Assembly (NCBI GenBank): GCA_003725585.1
Contig: RJMB01000006.1
Coordinates: 145,859 to 209,858, forward strand
Source of the DNA: Halostreptopolyspora alba
GTDB lineage: Bacteria; Actinomycetota; Actinomycetes; Streptosporangiales; Streptosporangiaceae
DNA length: 64,000 bases
Direction of reading: 5' to 3'
Every line of letters starts with the position of its first letter. The first letter of the stretch is position 1. Below the pieces are notes generated by a model. The model made no database searches, was not told where the DNA came from, and saw only the letters and a program-made list of their open reading frames with translations. This document shows, one piece after another, positions 44,209 through 54,300 of this stretch. Both the position numbers and the translations under genes were made by a program.

Positions 44209-44531
44209 TTCGGATGGCGCGGGTCGAGCTCCCGCGCGAAGGGAGCCGACGCTGATTTCAGAATCTCGTTGGCGCGGCGCAGTTCGCGTACTTCGCGTTC
44301 CAGTTCGGCGATGCGCTGTTGGTCGGCGGTCGAGGTTCCCGGGCGGGTGCCTGCATCGACCTCGGCCTGCTTGACCCAGTTGCGTAGCGTCTCTCGGTTG
44401 ATTCCCAGCTGGGAGGCGACGCGGGAGATTCCTCCGCGCTGCTCGCCGTTGCGTTCGATCTCGATGACCATGCGCACGGCACGCTCGCGCAACTCATGCG
44501 GGTACTTGTTGGGGGTTGGCATAGGGCTCAT
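44205..44531 (-). CDS. IS3-family transposase OrfA
   Basis: The ATG at 44531 follows GGAAGG and gives 108 residues. There is a helix-turn-helix (RGGISRVASQLGINRETLRN) and a leucine-zipper-like tail (QQRIAELEREVRELRRANEI). OrfA binds the IS ends. The gene is intact. Confidence 0.9.
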
Positions 44532-44548
44532 CCTTCCAAGGCTCCAGC

Positions 44549-44573
44549 CCTCCACCGAACCCGGAACGGTTCA
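44549..44573. repeat. Right terminal inverted repeat of the IS3-family element
   Basis: Read inward on the minus strand it starts TGAACCGTTCCGGGTTCGG. It lies 17 bp before the OrfA start. Confidence 0.88.
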
Positions 44574-44574
44574 C

Positions 44575-44943
44575 ACCTATGTGGATCCAGTCTCAGGAGA
44601 CCGGGCGGGAAAAGCGTTGGTAGAGCTGCGCCGCTACTACCACGCGGGCGAGCTGCCCCCGGTGCTGGTGCAGGGCGCCGAGGCGATGGGCGTGTGCTGG
44701 GAGCCGCGAGAGCAATCCTGGCAAGACTTCCTGGCCGCATGCGACCGCCACCGGTCAGCCGGCGGAGACCTGACGGAGCTGGACCGCGGCTTCGTCGACC
44801 CCCAGGGCTACCCCTTGGGCAAACGCATCGCGACATATCTCCGCCGGGCGCGACCGGAAACCAAGCGAGGACGGCTAAGCGAACAGCGGCGCCGAGAACT
44901 CGCCAAGCGAGGGCTACTCCCCAGCGAAAACCCACCGCAATGA
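44575..44943 (+). pseudogene. Helicase-associated (HA) domain protein fragment
   Basis: A rightward frame opens directly at the IS end with TYVDPVSGDRAGKALVELRR and continues with EPREQSWQDFLAACDRHRSA, GYPLGKRIATYLRRARPETK and GRLSEQRRRELAKRGLL. The spacing of W, LG and R residues fits C-terminal helicase-associated repeats found at the end of large DEAD-type helicases. It has no proper start, though a GTG at 44581 is in frame. The 5' part is absent. Confidence 0.65.
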
Positions 44944-45319
44944 CCACCAAGCACGACAGGCCACGCACCAGCCAACGGCCGTTGCTACCGAGCACCCAAG
45001 CAACCCAGAAACGGGGAATCCGAAACAGGACACGGTGCTGGTTGCAATTCCTCCTCCTGCTGGCGCAGGGACTCGCGCCGACATCTGCAGGCAGCACTCT
45101 CGAAGGTCAGTCGTCCTTCTTTCAACGTTGACTCGCCTATGATTGGGCCTGGCCGGCGCCCTGGCCCTGCAGCATGGCGGGAAGATCCCCGCGGGTGCTG
45201 GGACGACAGGCACGGCCACGGCGGAAAGCGACGTTGGGCGCCCGCATCGGCGCCCAACACGTCGGCGTTCCCGAATCGGGCCGTGGTGGGTCCCCTGGGA
45301 GACGGTGGGCCGCCGCGGA
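44944..45319. other. Stretch without a supported gene
   Basis: No open frame here has a ribosome site or a recognisable product. A tail of the HA fragment and the end of the opposing membrane-protein gene bound it. The block of accessory DNA seems to end here. Confidence 0.4.
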
Positions 45320-46000
45320 CTACACCGGTTGTCCGGAGGTCTCGCGTGGCGAACCGCGGCGTTCCCGCACCGTCGCGGCCACCGTCCAGGCGAGCACCGC
45401 CACCCCGGAGGCGACCAGCACCACGTTCGGGATGCCGTTGGCGACGCTCAGCCACGGGGTGTCCGCGCGCCGCCACAGGTCCACCGCGACCGCCGCGGCC
45501 AACACCAGCAGCAACAGCGGCCACCGCCGGGCGTGATAACCGGCGAGAGCCCCGAGGAACGCGCCGACCACGGCCATCGACAGCAGCGGGGACAGCACCA
45601 TCCCCACGGCGGTGTCCAGTACGTTGGGTTCGGGAATCGTCGGGGGTTCGGGAACCCCCTCACGAGACTCGTATTCCCTGGCGTCGGCCACCAACATGAG
45701 ATGGGCCCCGGCGGTGTAGACGGTGAACGCCGCAACCGCGAACGTCGCTCCCGTGGCCGCGGCCGCTCTCGCCGAACGCGCGGTCCAATAGCCCAACAGA
45801 ACCGGGATCACGCACCACCCGAGATGGGTGTCGACCAGTGTGACCAGCGCGAAGTAGAGCAGGGTGGGCAGCGTGTGGTGCTCCAGCCCGGCCTCCCGCG
45901 CCGTGAACGGGACACGGTCGGCGCCCACCGAGGCCGCGCCGACCGCGACCGCTCCGACCAGCAGGACCAGCACAACGACCGAGACACGACTGCGCCCCAC
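45320..46000 (-). CDS. Polytopic membrane protein, unknown function
   Basis: The GTG at 46000 follows GGAGGTGGGT and gives 226 residues. About six hydrophobic segments are visible, for example VSVVVLVLLVGAVAVGAASV, TLLYFALVTLVDTHLGWCVI and ATFAVAAFTVYTAGAHLMLV. A proline-rich loop (EGVPEPPTIPEPN) lies in the middle. I do not recognise the family. Confidence 0.7.
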   Translation of the reverse strand: MGRSRVSVVVLVLLVGAVAVGAASVGADRVPFTAREAGLEHHTLPTLLYFALVTLVDTHLGWCVIPVLLGYWTARSARAAAATGATFAVAAFTVYTAGAHLMLVADAREYESREGVPEPPTIPEPNVLDTAVGMVLSPLLSMAVVGAFLGALAGYHARRWPLLLLVLAAAVAVDLWRRADTPWLSVANGIPNVVLVASGVAVLAWTVAATVRERRGSPRETSGQPV

Positions 46001-46491
46001 ACCCACCTCCACGACATATCCCGTTATGGGGACGGACCGGACCCACCCTCCCAAACTCGGGAAAATCGCTCCACCGGGAACGGCGTTCGTCAGGTGGGCT
46101 CAACACACCGGTCCGCACGGGTCCGCACGCGGGTTCCAGAGCGCCGAGGCGTGGCCGTGTCGCGCTTCGGAGGAGCGGACCTGGTTGTTCTCCCCGCCGT
46201 CCTCGGTCGCGGGTCGTGCCCGTCCAGACGTGGACCTCGTCCTCGGGATCCTCCCGGACGGGGGCAGTGTTGCCGCCCACGGGCCGGCTCTCCCGGTCCT
46301 GGGGTATCGCGTACCCGAAGTACCGCCATGCCCTCCGGGGAGGGGGCTCGAGGTCGACGGGTTCCGGAGCGGGCGAGGGTTGCGGATCGCGTGCCGGGAG
46401 GCACCCGGCGATGGCGACCGGGCGGGGTGCCAGGACCACCGGCCGGACGAACACGCCGGCCCCCTAGAGAACCGCGGTGTGTACCACGCGT
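46001..46491. other. Intergenic stretch with a doubtful leftward frame
   Basis: A leftward frame from about 46450 reads EPPPRRAWRYFGYAIPQDRE and further polar sequence, which looks somewhat protein-like. It runs on into the membrane-protein gene in another frame and has no ribosome site. I do not call it. Confidence 0.35.
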
Positions 46492-47091
46492 TCAGGGCCG
46501 GCGTCCACGGGAAGCCATCAGCGCGGCGGCGGTGTCCTTGGCCAGCTGGATGGCGTTCTCGGGAACGCCCGTGCCGTGCGTCACGAACGCGGCTTCCTGG
46601 AGCAGGAAGAGCTGCGTTCCCAACGTCTCGGGATCGGGGTGTCCCGCCGCCTCGACCAGGGAGGTGAGGTACTCGGTCATCCACCGCTTCTGGTCGAGGA
46701 TGGCGGTGTGGGCGGGGCCGGTGTCGTCGGGGAGTTCCGCGAGCGCGTTGACGAACGCGCAGCCCCGCGCGTTCGTCTGGTGCTGCCACTGGGCGATCGC
46801 GTCGAAGGTCGTCAGGGGCTTGTCCTGTGGTGTGTCGGAGTTGCGTCCCACGAAGTCGACCAGCCACGCGCGCCAGCGCCCGTCACGGCGTCGTAGGTAC
46901 GTGGCGATCAGCTCGTCCTTGGAGCCGAAGCAGTCATAGAGCGTCTTCTTCGTCACACCCGCCGCCCGCGCGATGCTGTCCACTCCGACCGCGTGCAGGC
47001 CCTCGCGGTAGAACAGCTCTGAGGCGGTGTCCAGTACCCGCGTGCCCGCGGGGGTCAGCCTCGGCTGCTCGGGTTCCGTCGTCTGGGTCAT
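46492..47091 (-). CDS. TetR-family transcriptional regulator
   Basis: The ATG at 47091 gives 199 residues. The TetR helix-turn-helix lies at about residues 15-60: ASELFYREGLHAVGVDSIAR, then AAGVTKKTLYDCFGSKDELI. The C-terminal part is the ligand domain. It diverges from the reductase/hydrolase operon, with two related dyads in the 119-bp gap, so it should repress that operon until an unknown electrophile or quinone-like ligand binds. Confidence 0.92.
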   Translation of the reverse strand: MTQTTEPEQPRLTPAGTRVLDTASELFYREGLHAVGVDSIARAAGVTKKTLYDCFGSKDELIATYLRRRDGRWRAWLVDFVGRNSDTPQDKPLTTFDAIAQWQHQTNARGCAFVNALAELPDDTGPAHTAILDQKRWMTEYLTSLVEAAGHPDPETLGTQLFLLQEAAFVTHGTGVPENAIQLAKDTAAALMASRGRRP

Positions 47092-47125
47092 TGCGTCCTC
47101 CACACTGTCCTCGCGTGACGGAAAG

Positions 47126-47184
47126 TATACCAACCGGTTAGTTGATTTCAGGCTCCGTTTCGGGTAACTATACCGGTGGGTATA
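47126..47184. promoter_or_regulatory. Two TATACC-type dyads, putative TetR operators
   Basis: Site 1 at 47126-47141 is TATACC-AACC-GGTTAG. Site 2 at 47169-47184 is TATACC-GGTG-GGTATA, a perfect dyad. Their starts are 43 bp apart. They lie on either side of the likely promoters of the divergent TetR and reductase genes. Confidence 0.6.
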
Positions 47185-47210
47185 TTCCGTTTCCACTAGG
47201 AAGGTCGACC

Positions 47211-48266
47211 ATGCGTGCCTATGTACTGACCGGTTTCGGCGGGCCGGAGAAACTGGAGTACCGCCGCGACGTCCCCGACCCCCTCCCCGGCCCGGGCGAG
47301 GTGCGGATTCGGGTCGCCGCGGCGGCCCTGAACAACACCGATATCTGGACCAGGGAGGGCGCTTACGGGGCCGAGACCGACGGGCAGGCCCGAACGGGAT
47401 GGCGCAGGGAGCCACTGCGGTTCCCGCGCATCCAGGGAGCCGACGTCGCCGGCCGTGTCGACCGGGTCGGCCCCGGGGTGGCCCAGTCACGGATCGGGCA
47501 GCGCGTACTCGTGGACCCCATGCTGTACTCGGGCGGTGAGCGCGAGCTGGTGACCACCGACTATCTCGGTAGCGAGCGCGACGGCGGGTTCGCCGAGCTG
47601 GTCACCGTTCCGGGGGACAACGCCCATCCCGTGGACTCGCGGCTGACCGACGCGGAGCTGGCAACGCTGCCGACCGCCGCCACGACCGCCCAACGCATGC
47701 TGAACCGGGCCGACGTCGGCGCGGACGAGACACTCCTGGTCACCGGCGCCTCGGGTGGGGTCGGGTCGGCACTGGTCCAGCTCGGCACGGCGCGCGGCGC
47801 CCGCGTCGTCGCGGTCGTGGGAGCCGGCAAGGAGGAGCGGGCGCGGGAACTCGGCGCGGTGGCGACCGTGTCCCGCACCTCCCCCGACCTGGCGGGGGAG
47901 GTGGCGCGGCTCGCCGGCCAGGCCGACGTGGTCGCCGACGTGGTCGGTGGGCCGTCGTTTCCCGCCCTGCTCTCCGCTCTCGGGCCGTTGGGCCGCTACG
48001 TCGTGGCGGGCGCCATGGCCGGGCCGATCGTCGAGGCGGACCTGCGCACGATCTACCTGAAGCAGATCCAGCTCATCGGATCGTCGTTCGGCACCCACCA
48101 GGACTTCGTCGACGTCGTCCGCGCCGTTGACTCCGGCGCCGTGACACCGCTGTTGGCGGGGACCTACCCGTTGCGGGACCTGCCCAGGGCCCAGGCCGAC
48201 TTCGCGCGCAAGGACTTCGTCGGCAAGCTCGTCGTGCTGCCGGACACCAGTGAGGAGGTGCGGTAA
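47211..48266 (+). CDS. MDR-family NADPH-dependent oxidoreductase
   Basis: The ATG at 47211 follows AGGAAGG and gives 351 residues. It has the GroES-like start (MRAYVLTGFGGPEKLEYRRD) and the nucleotide motif VTGASGGVGSALVQLGTARG. Catalytic zinc ligands are absent, so it is a quinone-oxidoreductase-like enzyme. Its TAA overlaps the start of the hydrolase gene by one base (TAATG), giving tight coupling. Confidence 0.88.
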   Translation: MRAYVLTGFGGPEKLEYRRDVPDPLPGPGEVRIRVAAAALNNTDIWTREGAYGAETDGQARTGWRREPLRFPRIQGADVAGRVDRVGPGVAQSRIGQRVLVDPMLYSGGERELVTTDYLGSERDGGFAELVTVPGDNAHPVDSRLTDAELATLPTAATTAQRMLNRADVGADETLLVTGASGGVGSALVQLGTARGARVVAVVGAGKEERARELGAVATVSRTSPDLAGEVARLAGQADVVADVVGGPSFPALLSALGPLGRYVVAGAMAGPIVEADLRTIYLKQIQLIGSSFGTHQDFVDVVRAVDSGAVTPLLAGTYPLRDLPRAQADFARKDFVGKLVVLPDTSEEVR

Positions 48267-49138
48267 TGAGAACGTCGAATTCGGTGATCACCCCCGTGGA
48301 CCGCGACATCGTCGTCGACGGGGTGCGGCTGGCCTACTGCGACCACGGTTCGGGCGAACCGGTGGTGCTGGTGCACGGGACCCCCTCGCACTCGGTGATC
48401 TGGCGCGACGTGTTGCCACGGGTGGTGGCGGCCGGGAACCGGGTGGTCGCCTTCGACCTGCTCGGCTACGGCCGCTCGGAACGGCCCGTGGATCGAGACA
48501 CCTCCGTCACCGCCCAGGCGGACCTGCTGGAACGTCTGCTGGCGACCCTGGGGATCGGCGAGGTCACCCTGGTTGGGCACGACCTGGGTGGGGCGATCGG
48601 GCAGATCCTGGCCACCCGCGCTCCGGAACGGATGCGGCGACTGATGCTCGTCGACACCGTCAGCTTCGACTCCTGGCCCTCGGAGACCTGGCGGCGGATC
48701 ATCGCCGACCACCCGGGCGGTGCCGCCGGCATGGCCGCCGACGAATTCGAGGAGCTACTCGCCGCCCAGCTCGCCATGACCGTCAACGACCGGAGCATGA
48801 GTGGCGCGGTGCTCGACGCCTATCTGGCGCCGTACCGATCGACCGTTGGCCGCGTGTCGTTCTTCGAGCACCAGGTGCGGCACTACGACTCGGTGCACAC
48901 CCGGCGGGTGGTGCCGCACCTGGGCCGGCTGCGGATGCCCGTGCGCATCGTGTGGGGTGGCGCGGACTCCTGGCAGCCAGCGTCGTACGCCGCGCGGCTC
49001 CACGAGGCCATCCCCGGCAGCACCGAGCCGGTCATCATTGACGGTGCCGGCCACTTCCTGCCCGAGGAGGCGCCCGACACCGTCGCCGACGAGATCCTGC
49101 GACTGCTCGACGTTCCGGTCGGGCCGGCCCGCCCCTGA
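48266..49138 (+). CDS. Alpha/beta hydrolase with Asp nucleophile (epoxide hydrolase / dehalogenase-like)
   Basis: The 290-residue protein has the oxyanion motif HGTPSHS, nucleophile elbow GHDLGG with aspartate in place of serine, an acid in VWGGADSW and the histidine in DGAGHFLPEE. Asp nucleophiles mark epoxide hydrolases and haloalkane dehalogenases. A cap domain lies between about 140 and 210. With the reductase it forms a TetR-controlled two-gene operon, probably for detoxification. Confidence 0.85.
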   Translation: MRTSNSVITPVDRDIVVDGVRLAYCDHGSGEPVVLVHGTPSHSVIWRDVLPRVVAAGNRVVAFDLLGYGRSERPVDRDTSVTAQADLLERLLATLGIGEVTLVGHDLGGAIGQILATRAPERMRRLMLVDTVSFDSWPSETWRRIIADHPGGAAGMAADEFEELLAAQLAMTVNDRSMSGAVLDAYLAPYRSTVGRVSFFEHQVRHYDSVHTRRVVPHLGRLRMPVRIVWGGADSWQPASYAARLHEAIPGSTEPVIIDGAGHFLPEEAPDTVADEILRLLDVPVGPARP

Positions 49139-49236
49139 GTCGGCGTCGGCCGCCGGAGGCCCCGAGCGCGGTGGAGAACCATCCGGTGCCGAAACAGGCG
49201 GGCTAACGTCGGGCTCCGCAGCGGGCAGCGACGACC

Positions 49237-49285
49237 AACCGCCGGCCGCGACCCAGTGCCCCCAGGGGCGCGGCGGCCGGCGGTT
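49237..49285 (+). terminator. Hairpin after the hydrolase gene
   Basis: AACCGCCGGCC at 49237-49247 pairs with GGCCGGCGGTT at 49275-49285; the 27-base loop can form a smaller stem. Apart from this, 49139-49479 holds nothing I can support. Confidence 0.5.
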
Positions 49286-49479
49286 TACTGGGGTCCCGCC
49301 GATGCCGCGGGCGGCGGCCCGCGTCCTGGCGGCGCCCCGAACGTGAGCCATGGCCAGAACACGGAGAATCCAGCCACGCGTCGGCATGTGGCGCCCGCCT
49401 GCCGAACCGACGAGTCGCCCTTTGGAAGTGCCCGAAGGTTCCCGACCCCGGGGCGCCCGACCCGGGCGAACAGCACTAC

Positions 49480-50466
49480 CTAACCCTGGAGCGGCCCAGC
49501 CCGCTCGGACCCGGAATCGGACACGGCGATTCGCACCAGCTCCCGGTACTGCTCCTCGGTGAGTTCGAGGCCGAAAGTGTCGCGCAGCACGTCCGGAAGC
49601 TCCCCGGGATCCAGCTCACGCGTCTCGCGCCGCTCACCGGGACGCGTCACGGAGAACTCCAGACCGTTAACCGCGTACCGGACGTGAGGCCCATTACGTT
49701 GCGCGATGAGCCCCCGCGAGAAAGGCGACCGGGGGTGGTTCGCCGCGATGTAGTTTCCATCCTCGTAGTCGACGCGGTAGGCGGGGGCGAGGGTGAACTT
49801 GTACACGTTCTCCCACCCGTCCGCGGCCAGGTGGCGCAGCAGCCACATGCCGTCGGGTGCGCGGTCCATGCGGTAGGTCCACCCCCCGATCGTCACCTCG
49901 GTTCCTTCGGCGAGTTCGACCGGCCCGAGGGGGCCTACCCCGCCAACGCCGACGTCCACCAGCCACGCCCCGCCGGCCACGTCGACGCGCAGCACCGCGT
50001 GCCCGTCGGCGCGTGTGGTGTCCGCGTCCGCGCCCATGAGGATCCGGGCGCGCAGTGGGGTGACACGGAACCCGAGGCGGTCCAGCACCGTGCCGAACAG
50101 GATGTTCTGCTCGTAGCAGTAGCCACCCCGGCCGCCGTGGACGAGCCTCTCCTGCAGGCTGGCCAGGTCGAGCGCGGGCAGCCCGTCGAGCTGGACTGTC
50201 GCGTTCGCGAACGGGATAGTGGCGGCGTGCGCCCACTGTAGGGCCCGCAGCGTCTCCAGAGTGGGCTCGAGCGGGCCGTCGTAGCCGATTCGGCTCAGGT
50301 AGGTGTCCAGGTCCAGCGGTGCCGGCTCCCACCCGTGGGCCGGGTCGCGGCTCGGGCGCTCCCCGTCGCCGCGAGCGTTCTCCCCGGTCTCGCCGCGGGG
50401 TGCCGGGCCGCTGCCCGCCGCGACCGGTGCGTTCGCACCGTGGGCAGGAGGAAGCGTGGGTTCCAT
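49480..50466 (-). CDS. nat: Arylamine N-acetyltransferase
   Basis: The ATG at 50466 gives 328 residues. The first 55 or so form a Gly/Pro-rich extension not usual for the family. The NAT domain begins LDLDTYLSRIGYDGPLEPTL. The triad is Cys in GGRGGYCYEQN, His in DGHAVLRVDV and Asp in WLVDVGVGG. The enzyme moves acetyl (or propionyl) groups from CoA to arylamines. It lies 14 bp downstream of the FMN-reductase gene on the same strand. Confidence 0.9.
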   Translation of the reverse strand: MEPTLPPAHGANAPVAAGSGPAPRGETGENARGDGERPSRDPAHGWEPAPLDLDTYLSRIGYDGPLEPTLETLRALQWAHAATIPFANATVQLDGLPALDLASLQERLVHGGRGGYCYEQNILFGTVLDRLGFRVTPLRARILMGADADTTRADGHAVLRVDVAGGAWLVDVGVGGVGPLGPVELAEGTEVTIGGWTYRMDRAPDGMWLLRHLAADGWENVYKFTLAPAYRVDYEDGNYIAANHPRSPFSRGLIAQRNGPHVRYAVNGLEFSVTRPGERRETRELDPGELPDVLRDTFGLELTEEQYRELVRIAVSDSGSERAGPLQG

Positions 50467-50480
50467 GGTGATTCCTCTTC

Positions 50481-51074
50481 TCAGGCGGTGTAGGGGTGGA
50501 CGGCACGGGCCTCGCGCAGGGCGCGGCCCCACCAGGCGAGCTCGTCGAGGGCCAACTTGGCGGCGCCGTCGATACCGGCCTCGGTGGGCCAGCCGTGCTC
50601 GTCGACGCGTTCGAGGTCGATGCTCACCCCGTCGCGGGTGGTCATGGCGTGTACCTCGACGAACACCTGCCGCAGCTGTTCGACCGACCGGATGCCCTGG
50701 CTCCGTCCGGCGTAGGAGACGAAGGCGACCGGTTTGGCGCTCCACTCGTCGTAGAACCAGTCGATCGCGTTCTTCAGCGATGCCGGGTAGCCGTGGTTGT
50801 ACTCGGGTGTGACGATGACGAACGCGTCGGCGGCGGCCAGCCGGCGGCTCAGGTTGGTCACCGGCTCGGGCACGGTGTCGGAGTCGGGCAGCACGACCGG
50901 CAGGGGTTCCTCGGCGAGGTCGACGAGGTCCAGCTCGTAGTCGTCGCGCCGTCGGACCTGGCCGGTGAACCATTCGGCGATCGCCGTGCCGGCCCGCCCC
51001 TCGCGGACGCTGCCGATGATGACGGCGACGCGCAGGGGAGTCTCGTCACCGGTTGTTTCGCGGGCTGTGGACAT
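50481..51074 (-). CDS. NADPH-dependent FMN reductase-type flavoprotein
   Basis: The ATG at 51074 gives 197 residues. The start VAVIIGSVREGRAGTAIAEW is the flavodoxin-like phosphate loop, and FVIVTPEYNHGYPASLKNAI is the family signature. It reduces FMN, quinones or azo dyes. It precedes the acetyltransferase gene in an apparent operon; reduced aromatic amines could be passed on for acetylation, which is inference. Confidence 0.9.
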   Translation of the reverse strand: MSTARETTGDETPLRVAVIIGSVREGRAGTAIAEWFTGQVRRRDDYELDLVDLAEEPLPVVLPDSDTVPEPVTNLSRRLAAADAFVIVTPEYNHGYPASLKNAIDWFYDEWSAKPVAFVSYAGRSQGIRSVEQLRQVFVEVHAMTTRDGVSIDLERVDEHGWPTEAGIDGAAKLALDELAWWGRALREARAVHPYTA

Positions 51075-51320
51075 TGTGTGCCTCCTCGGTCGGATTACAC
51101 CCGAGGAGCGCGAGTTCTGGTCTGGCATCGCGAGATCGGCACGGCTGGCCGGCCGCGCGGTTGCCTGTTCGCCCGCGTTCACGCGGCCCACTCAGCTCGT
51201 GAGCGTCCTCCGTCCCGGCGTCGTCGAGCCAAGCGCACGCCCGCCAAGGCCGGTCCCGGCCGCCGGGAAGGCGCGACCCCGGACAGTGGGGGTTCCGTGC
51301 CGGGGCGGGCGTTGCCGGCC

Positions 51321-54300
51321 TCAGAGTTTGAAGGCCACATCGCGGGTCGGCTGATAGCGGCAGGTGACGCCGATGGACACCGAGGCCCTGAGGTGCTCGG
51401 CGAGCTCCGGGTGGCGCTCGTCGAGCCGGCGCAGCGTGTCGCGGATGCGCGCGGACACGGTCTTGCGGGCACGCTCGGCGGCCTCGCCGAGCCGCCGGGA
51501 CCGCCCCGCGAGGCCGGTGGCGCCGCGCAGCTCCGCGAGCAGTGCCTCGCGCTCGTGGTCGAGCTCGACGGCGCGGTCGTCGTCGTGCCGCGTGGCGGCG
51601 CGCTCGATCTCCTCGTCGAGCTGGGTGAGCCGGTGCCGGTAAGCCGCCTTGGCCCGCTCGTCGAGCACCAGATCCCCGCCGAACCGCTGCGAGACACGCA
51701 CCACCTCACCACCCTCGGGGCTGAGAAGGTCCGCCGCGGGCACCTCGGTGCCCGGTTTGCCGAGTAGGACGTGCAGGTCACGTAGCCCTTTGGCGTCGGG
51801 CATGCCAACGGTGCGGCCGGCGAAGGAAAGGGTCCACACCTGACCGTCGAAATGGAACTCGTTGCCCGAACCGGACTCCGGCGGCTCGCCCACCCCTTCG
51901 GTGGCCGGCCGGCCGCGCCCGGTCGAGCCGTCCTCGGCCCCGCCCGCCGGTGGGGCCGTGCCGCGCATCTGGCGGGCGCCTTCGGCCGCGTGCCCCATGC
52001 CGATCTCGGTCGCCTCGCGTTCCACGTCGCCCAGCAGGTCCGTGGCGGCGCTGGTGTCGCCGGACGCCCCGCGGGCGAGCAACGTTCGCGCGAGGTGGCG
52101 ACGAGCTTCGATGGACCAGGGGCGCGCCCCCAGCCGGTCGGCGGAACGCCAGGCCGCCGTGAACCCGTCGACGGCGGCCTCCCAGCGCTGCTGGGCGGCG
52201 TCGACCATGGCAAGCCAGTGGGCGTAGGGGCCGTAGACCGCGCCCCCGCCGGCCACGACCGCCCACAGGCCAGCGAGCGGCGCCAGCGCCGCGCGTGCCT
52301 CCTCGCAGAGCCGGGGGTCACCCGTCGCGGCGGCGAGCTGCGCCCGCGCCCGCAGGAAGATCGCCTTGAACGGCCCCGGGAACGCGTCCGCGGCCCTCAT
52401 GAGGTCGGTGGCGAGCCGATCGGGGAGTGGGGCGTCTCCCTTCTCGACGGCCGTGATGGCCTCGGGGGCAGCGGCGAACGTGCCGCTGCCGGCGTCGGGA
52501 TAGTCGGTGAGCCACCGGCCCGCCTCCTCTGGCCCGTCCCGCGTCAGCGCCAGAGCCCAACGCTGCTCCCACCACAGGCGGGTCCGGTCGGGCTCGTCCA
52601 GCCGCGCACCCAGCGCGAACGCCTCGTCGACCATCGCGCGGGCCGCGTCGAGGTCACCGGTGAGCGTGGCGATCGTTGCCTGGCGCGACAGGGACAGGTA
52701 CTGGAAACGCGGCAGGCGGGACCGTTCCGCCAGCGCGACGAAGGAGGAGTGTTCGTCGAGACCACGCGGATCGCCCAGCTCGACGAGGCCGACCATGCGC
52801 AGCAGGGACGCCTGCAGCTCAAGTTCGGTGTCGTGGCTACGACGCGCGACGACGGTCATCTCGTCGGCGAGTGCCACTCGCTCCGGGGCGCTCTCGGGCT
52901 CCCAGATTGCGTCGTGCCGGGCGAGGAGGCTGAAACCCAGCGCCTCGTCGTCACCGCACCCGCGCGCGAGGGTGACGGCGCGGGCGCTGAGGTCCCGGGG
53001 CCGCTCGTCCCCCGGTACCAGGTGCGACCGGGCGCGGCTCGACGCGGCGAGCGTGCGCACCGCGAGCGGGTCGTCGGGCGCCGCCCCGCGCTCGATGAGC
53101 CGCGCGTGCGTCCGATCCAGGAGGTCGATCCCACGACGGCCTTCGTTGCCGGGGTCGGGGACGCCGAGCGCGTGCAGCCCGAGCGCCGCGCGCGCCAGCA
53201 GCCACGGGTCGTCCAGCTCGTCGCTGGAGGCGACCACGTCCTCGAAGGTCGCCCGCGCCTCCGCGAGGAGCCCGGCGGAGTGCTGGAAGGAACCGAGGTC
53301 GAGCGCGATGTGGGCCCGCCGCTCCGTCCTCTCGTCGCCGACCAGGTCGAGGGCGCGGGCGAAGTGTCCGACCACCTCCTCGACGGCCAGCCGGTGGCAC
53401 GCGTTGCGCGCGGCGGCGAGGAGGAGGTCGAGCGCGTGGGAGGGATCCACGTCGGGTACCGCGAGGTAGGCGTGGTGCGCGAGTGTGCCCGGGTCGGCCC
53501 GCGCGGTCTGTTTGAGGCCGCGCACCACGGCGGCGTGCCGCGCGCGCAGCGCGGCGTCGTCCAGACGCGTCGTCAGCACGTCGCGCACCAGGTCGTGGAC
53601 GAACCCGAACCGTCCGTCCGCCAGCCGTGTGACGAGCCGGGCGGCCACCGCGCGTTTCAGCAGCGAGTCGAGCTCCGGGCCGCGCACCCCGGACGCCGCC
53701 GCGACCACCCCCCGCTCGAACTCGCGTCCGGCGACAGCCGCGGTGGTCAGCAACTCCACCACGTTGGTCGGGAGATACGAAAGGCGGGTCTCCAGGGTCG
53801 CGCGGATTCCCGGTGTGATCGCGTCGATGGGGCTGCCGCCCTGCCACAACCGGGCGGTCTGTTCCACGAAGAACGGGTTCCCGCCGGTCCGGCGCCGCAC
53901 CTGGGCGGCGAGGTCCTCATCGGGTTCGTGGCCGGCCGTACACGCCATCAACTCCTTGACCCCGCCGGTGTCGAGCCCGGTCAGCGGGACCTCGGTCGCC
54001 CTGGTGGTGAGAGTCCCTATGAGGGACCCCAGGGGGTGGTCGGGCTCGTCGACCTCCACGTCGCGGTAGGTACCCACCACCAGTACCCGCTCGAACCAAG
54101 TGTGCTGGGTGAGGAAGGTGAGCAGCCTGATCGAGGCGGCGTCAGCCCGGTGCAAGTCGTCGAGCACCACGACGACGGGGCGGCTGCGCGAGGCGGCCAC
54201 CAGCAGTGTGGTCACGGCGTCGTGCAACCGGAAGGTGGCGTCGTCGGCGATCTCGAGGCTGGCGGGGCGGTGCACGTTTCCGAGGAGGAACGACAGGGCC

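Noticed and set aside
44944..45319. Second attachment site expected at the island end
   Set aside because: No copy of the tRNA-Lys 3' end could be seen here by eye, so no att site is called.
46090..46454. Leftward frame reading EPPPRRAWRYFGYAIPQDRE
   Set aside because: It looks partly protein-like but has no ribosome site or stop of its own before it runs into the neighbouring gene in another frame.
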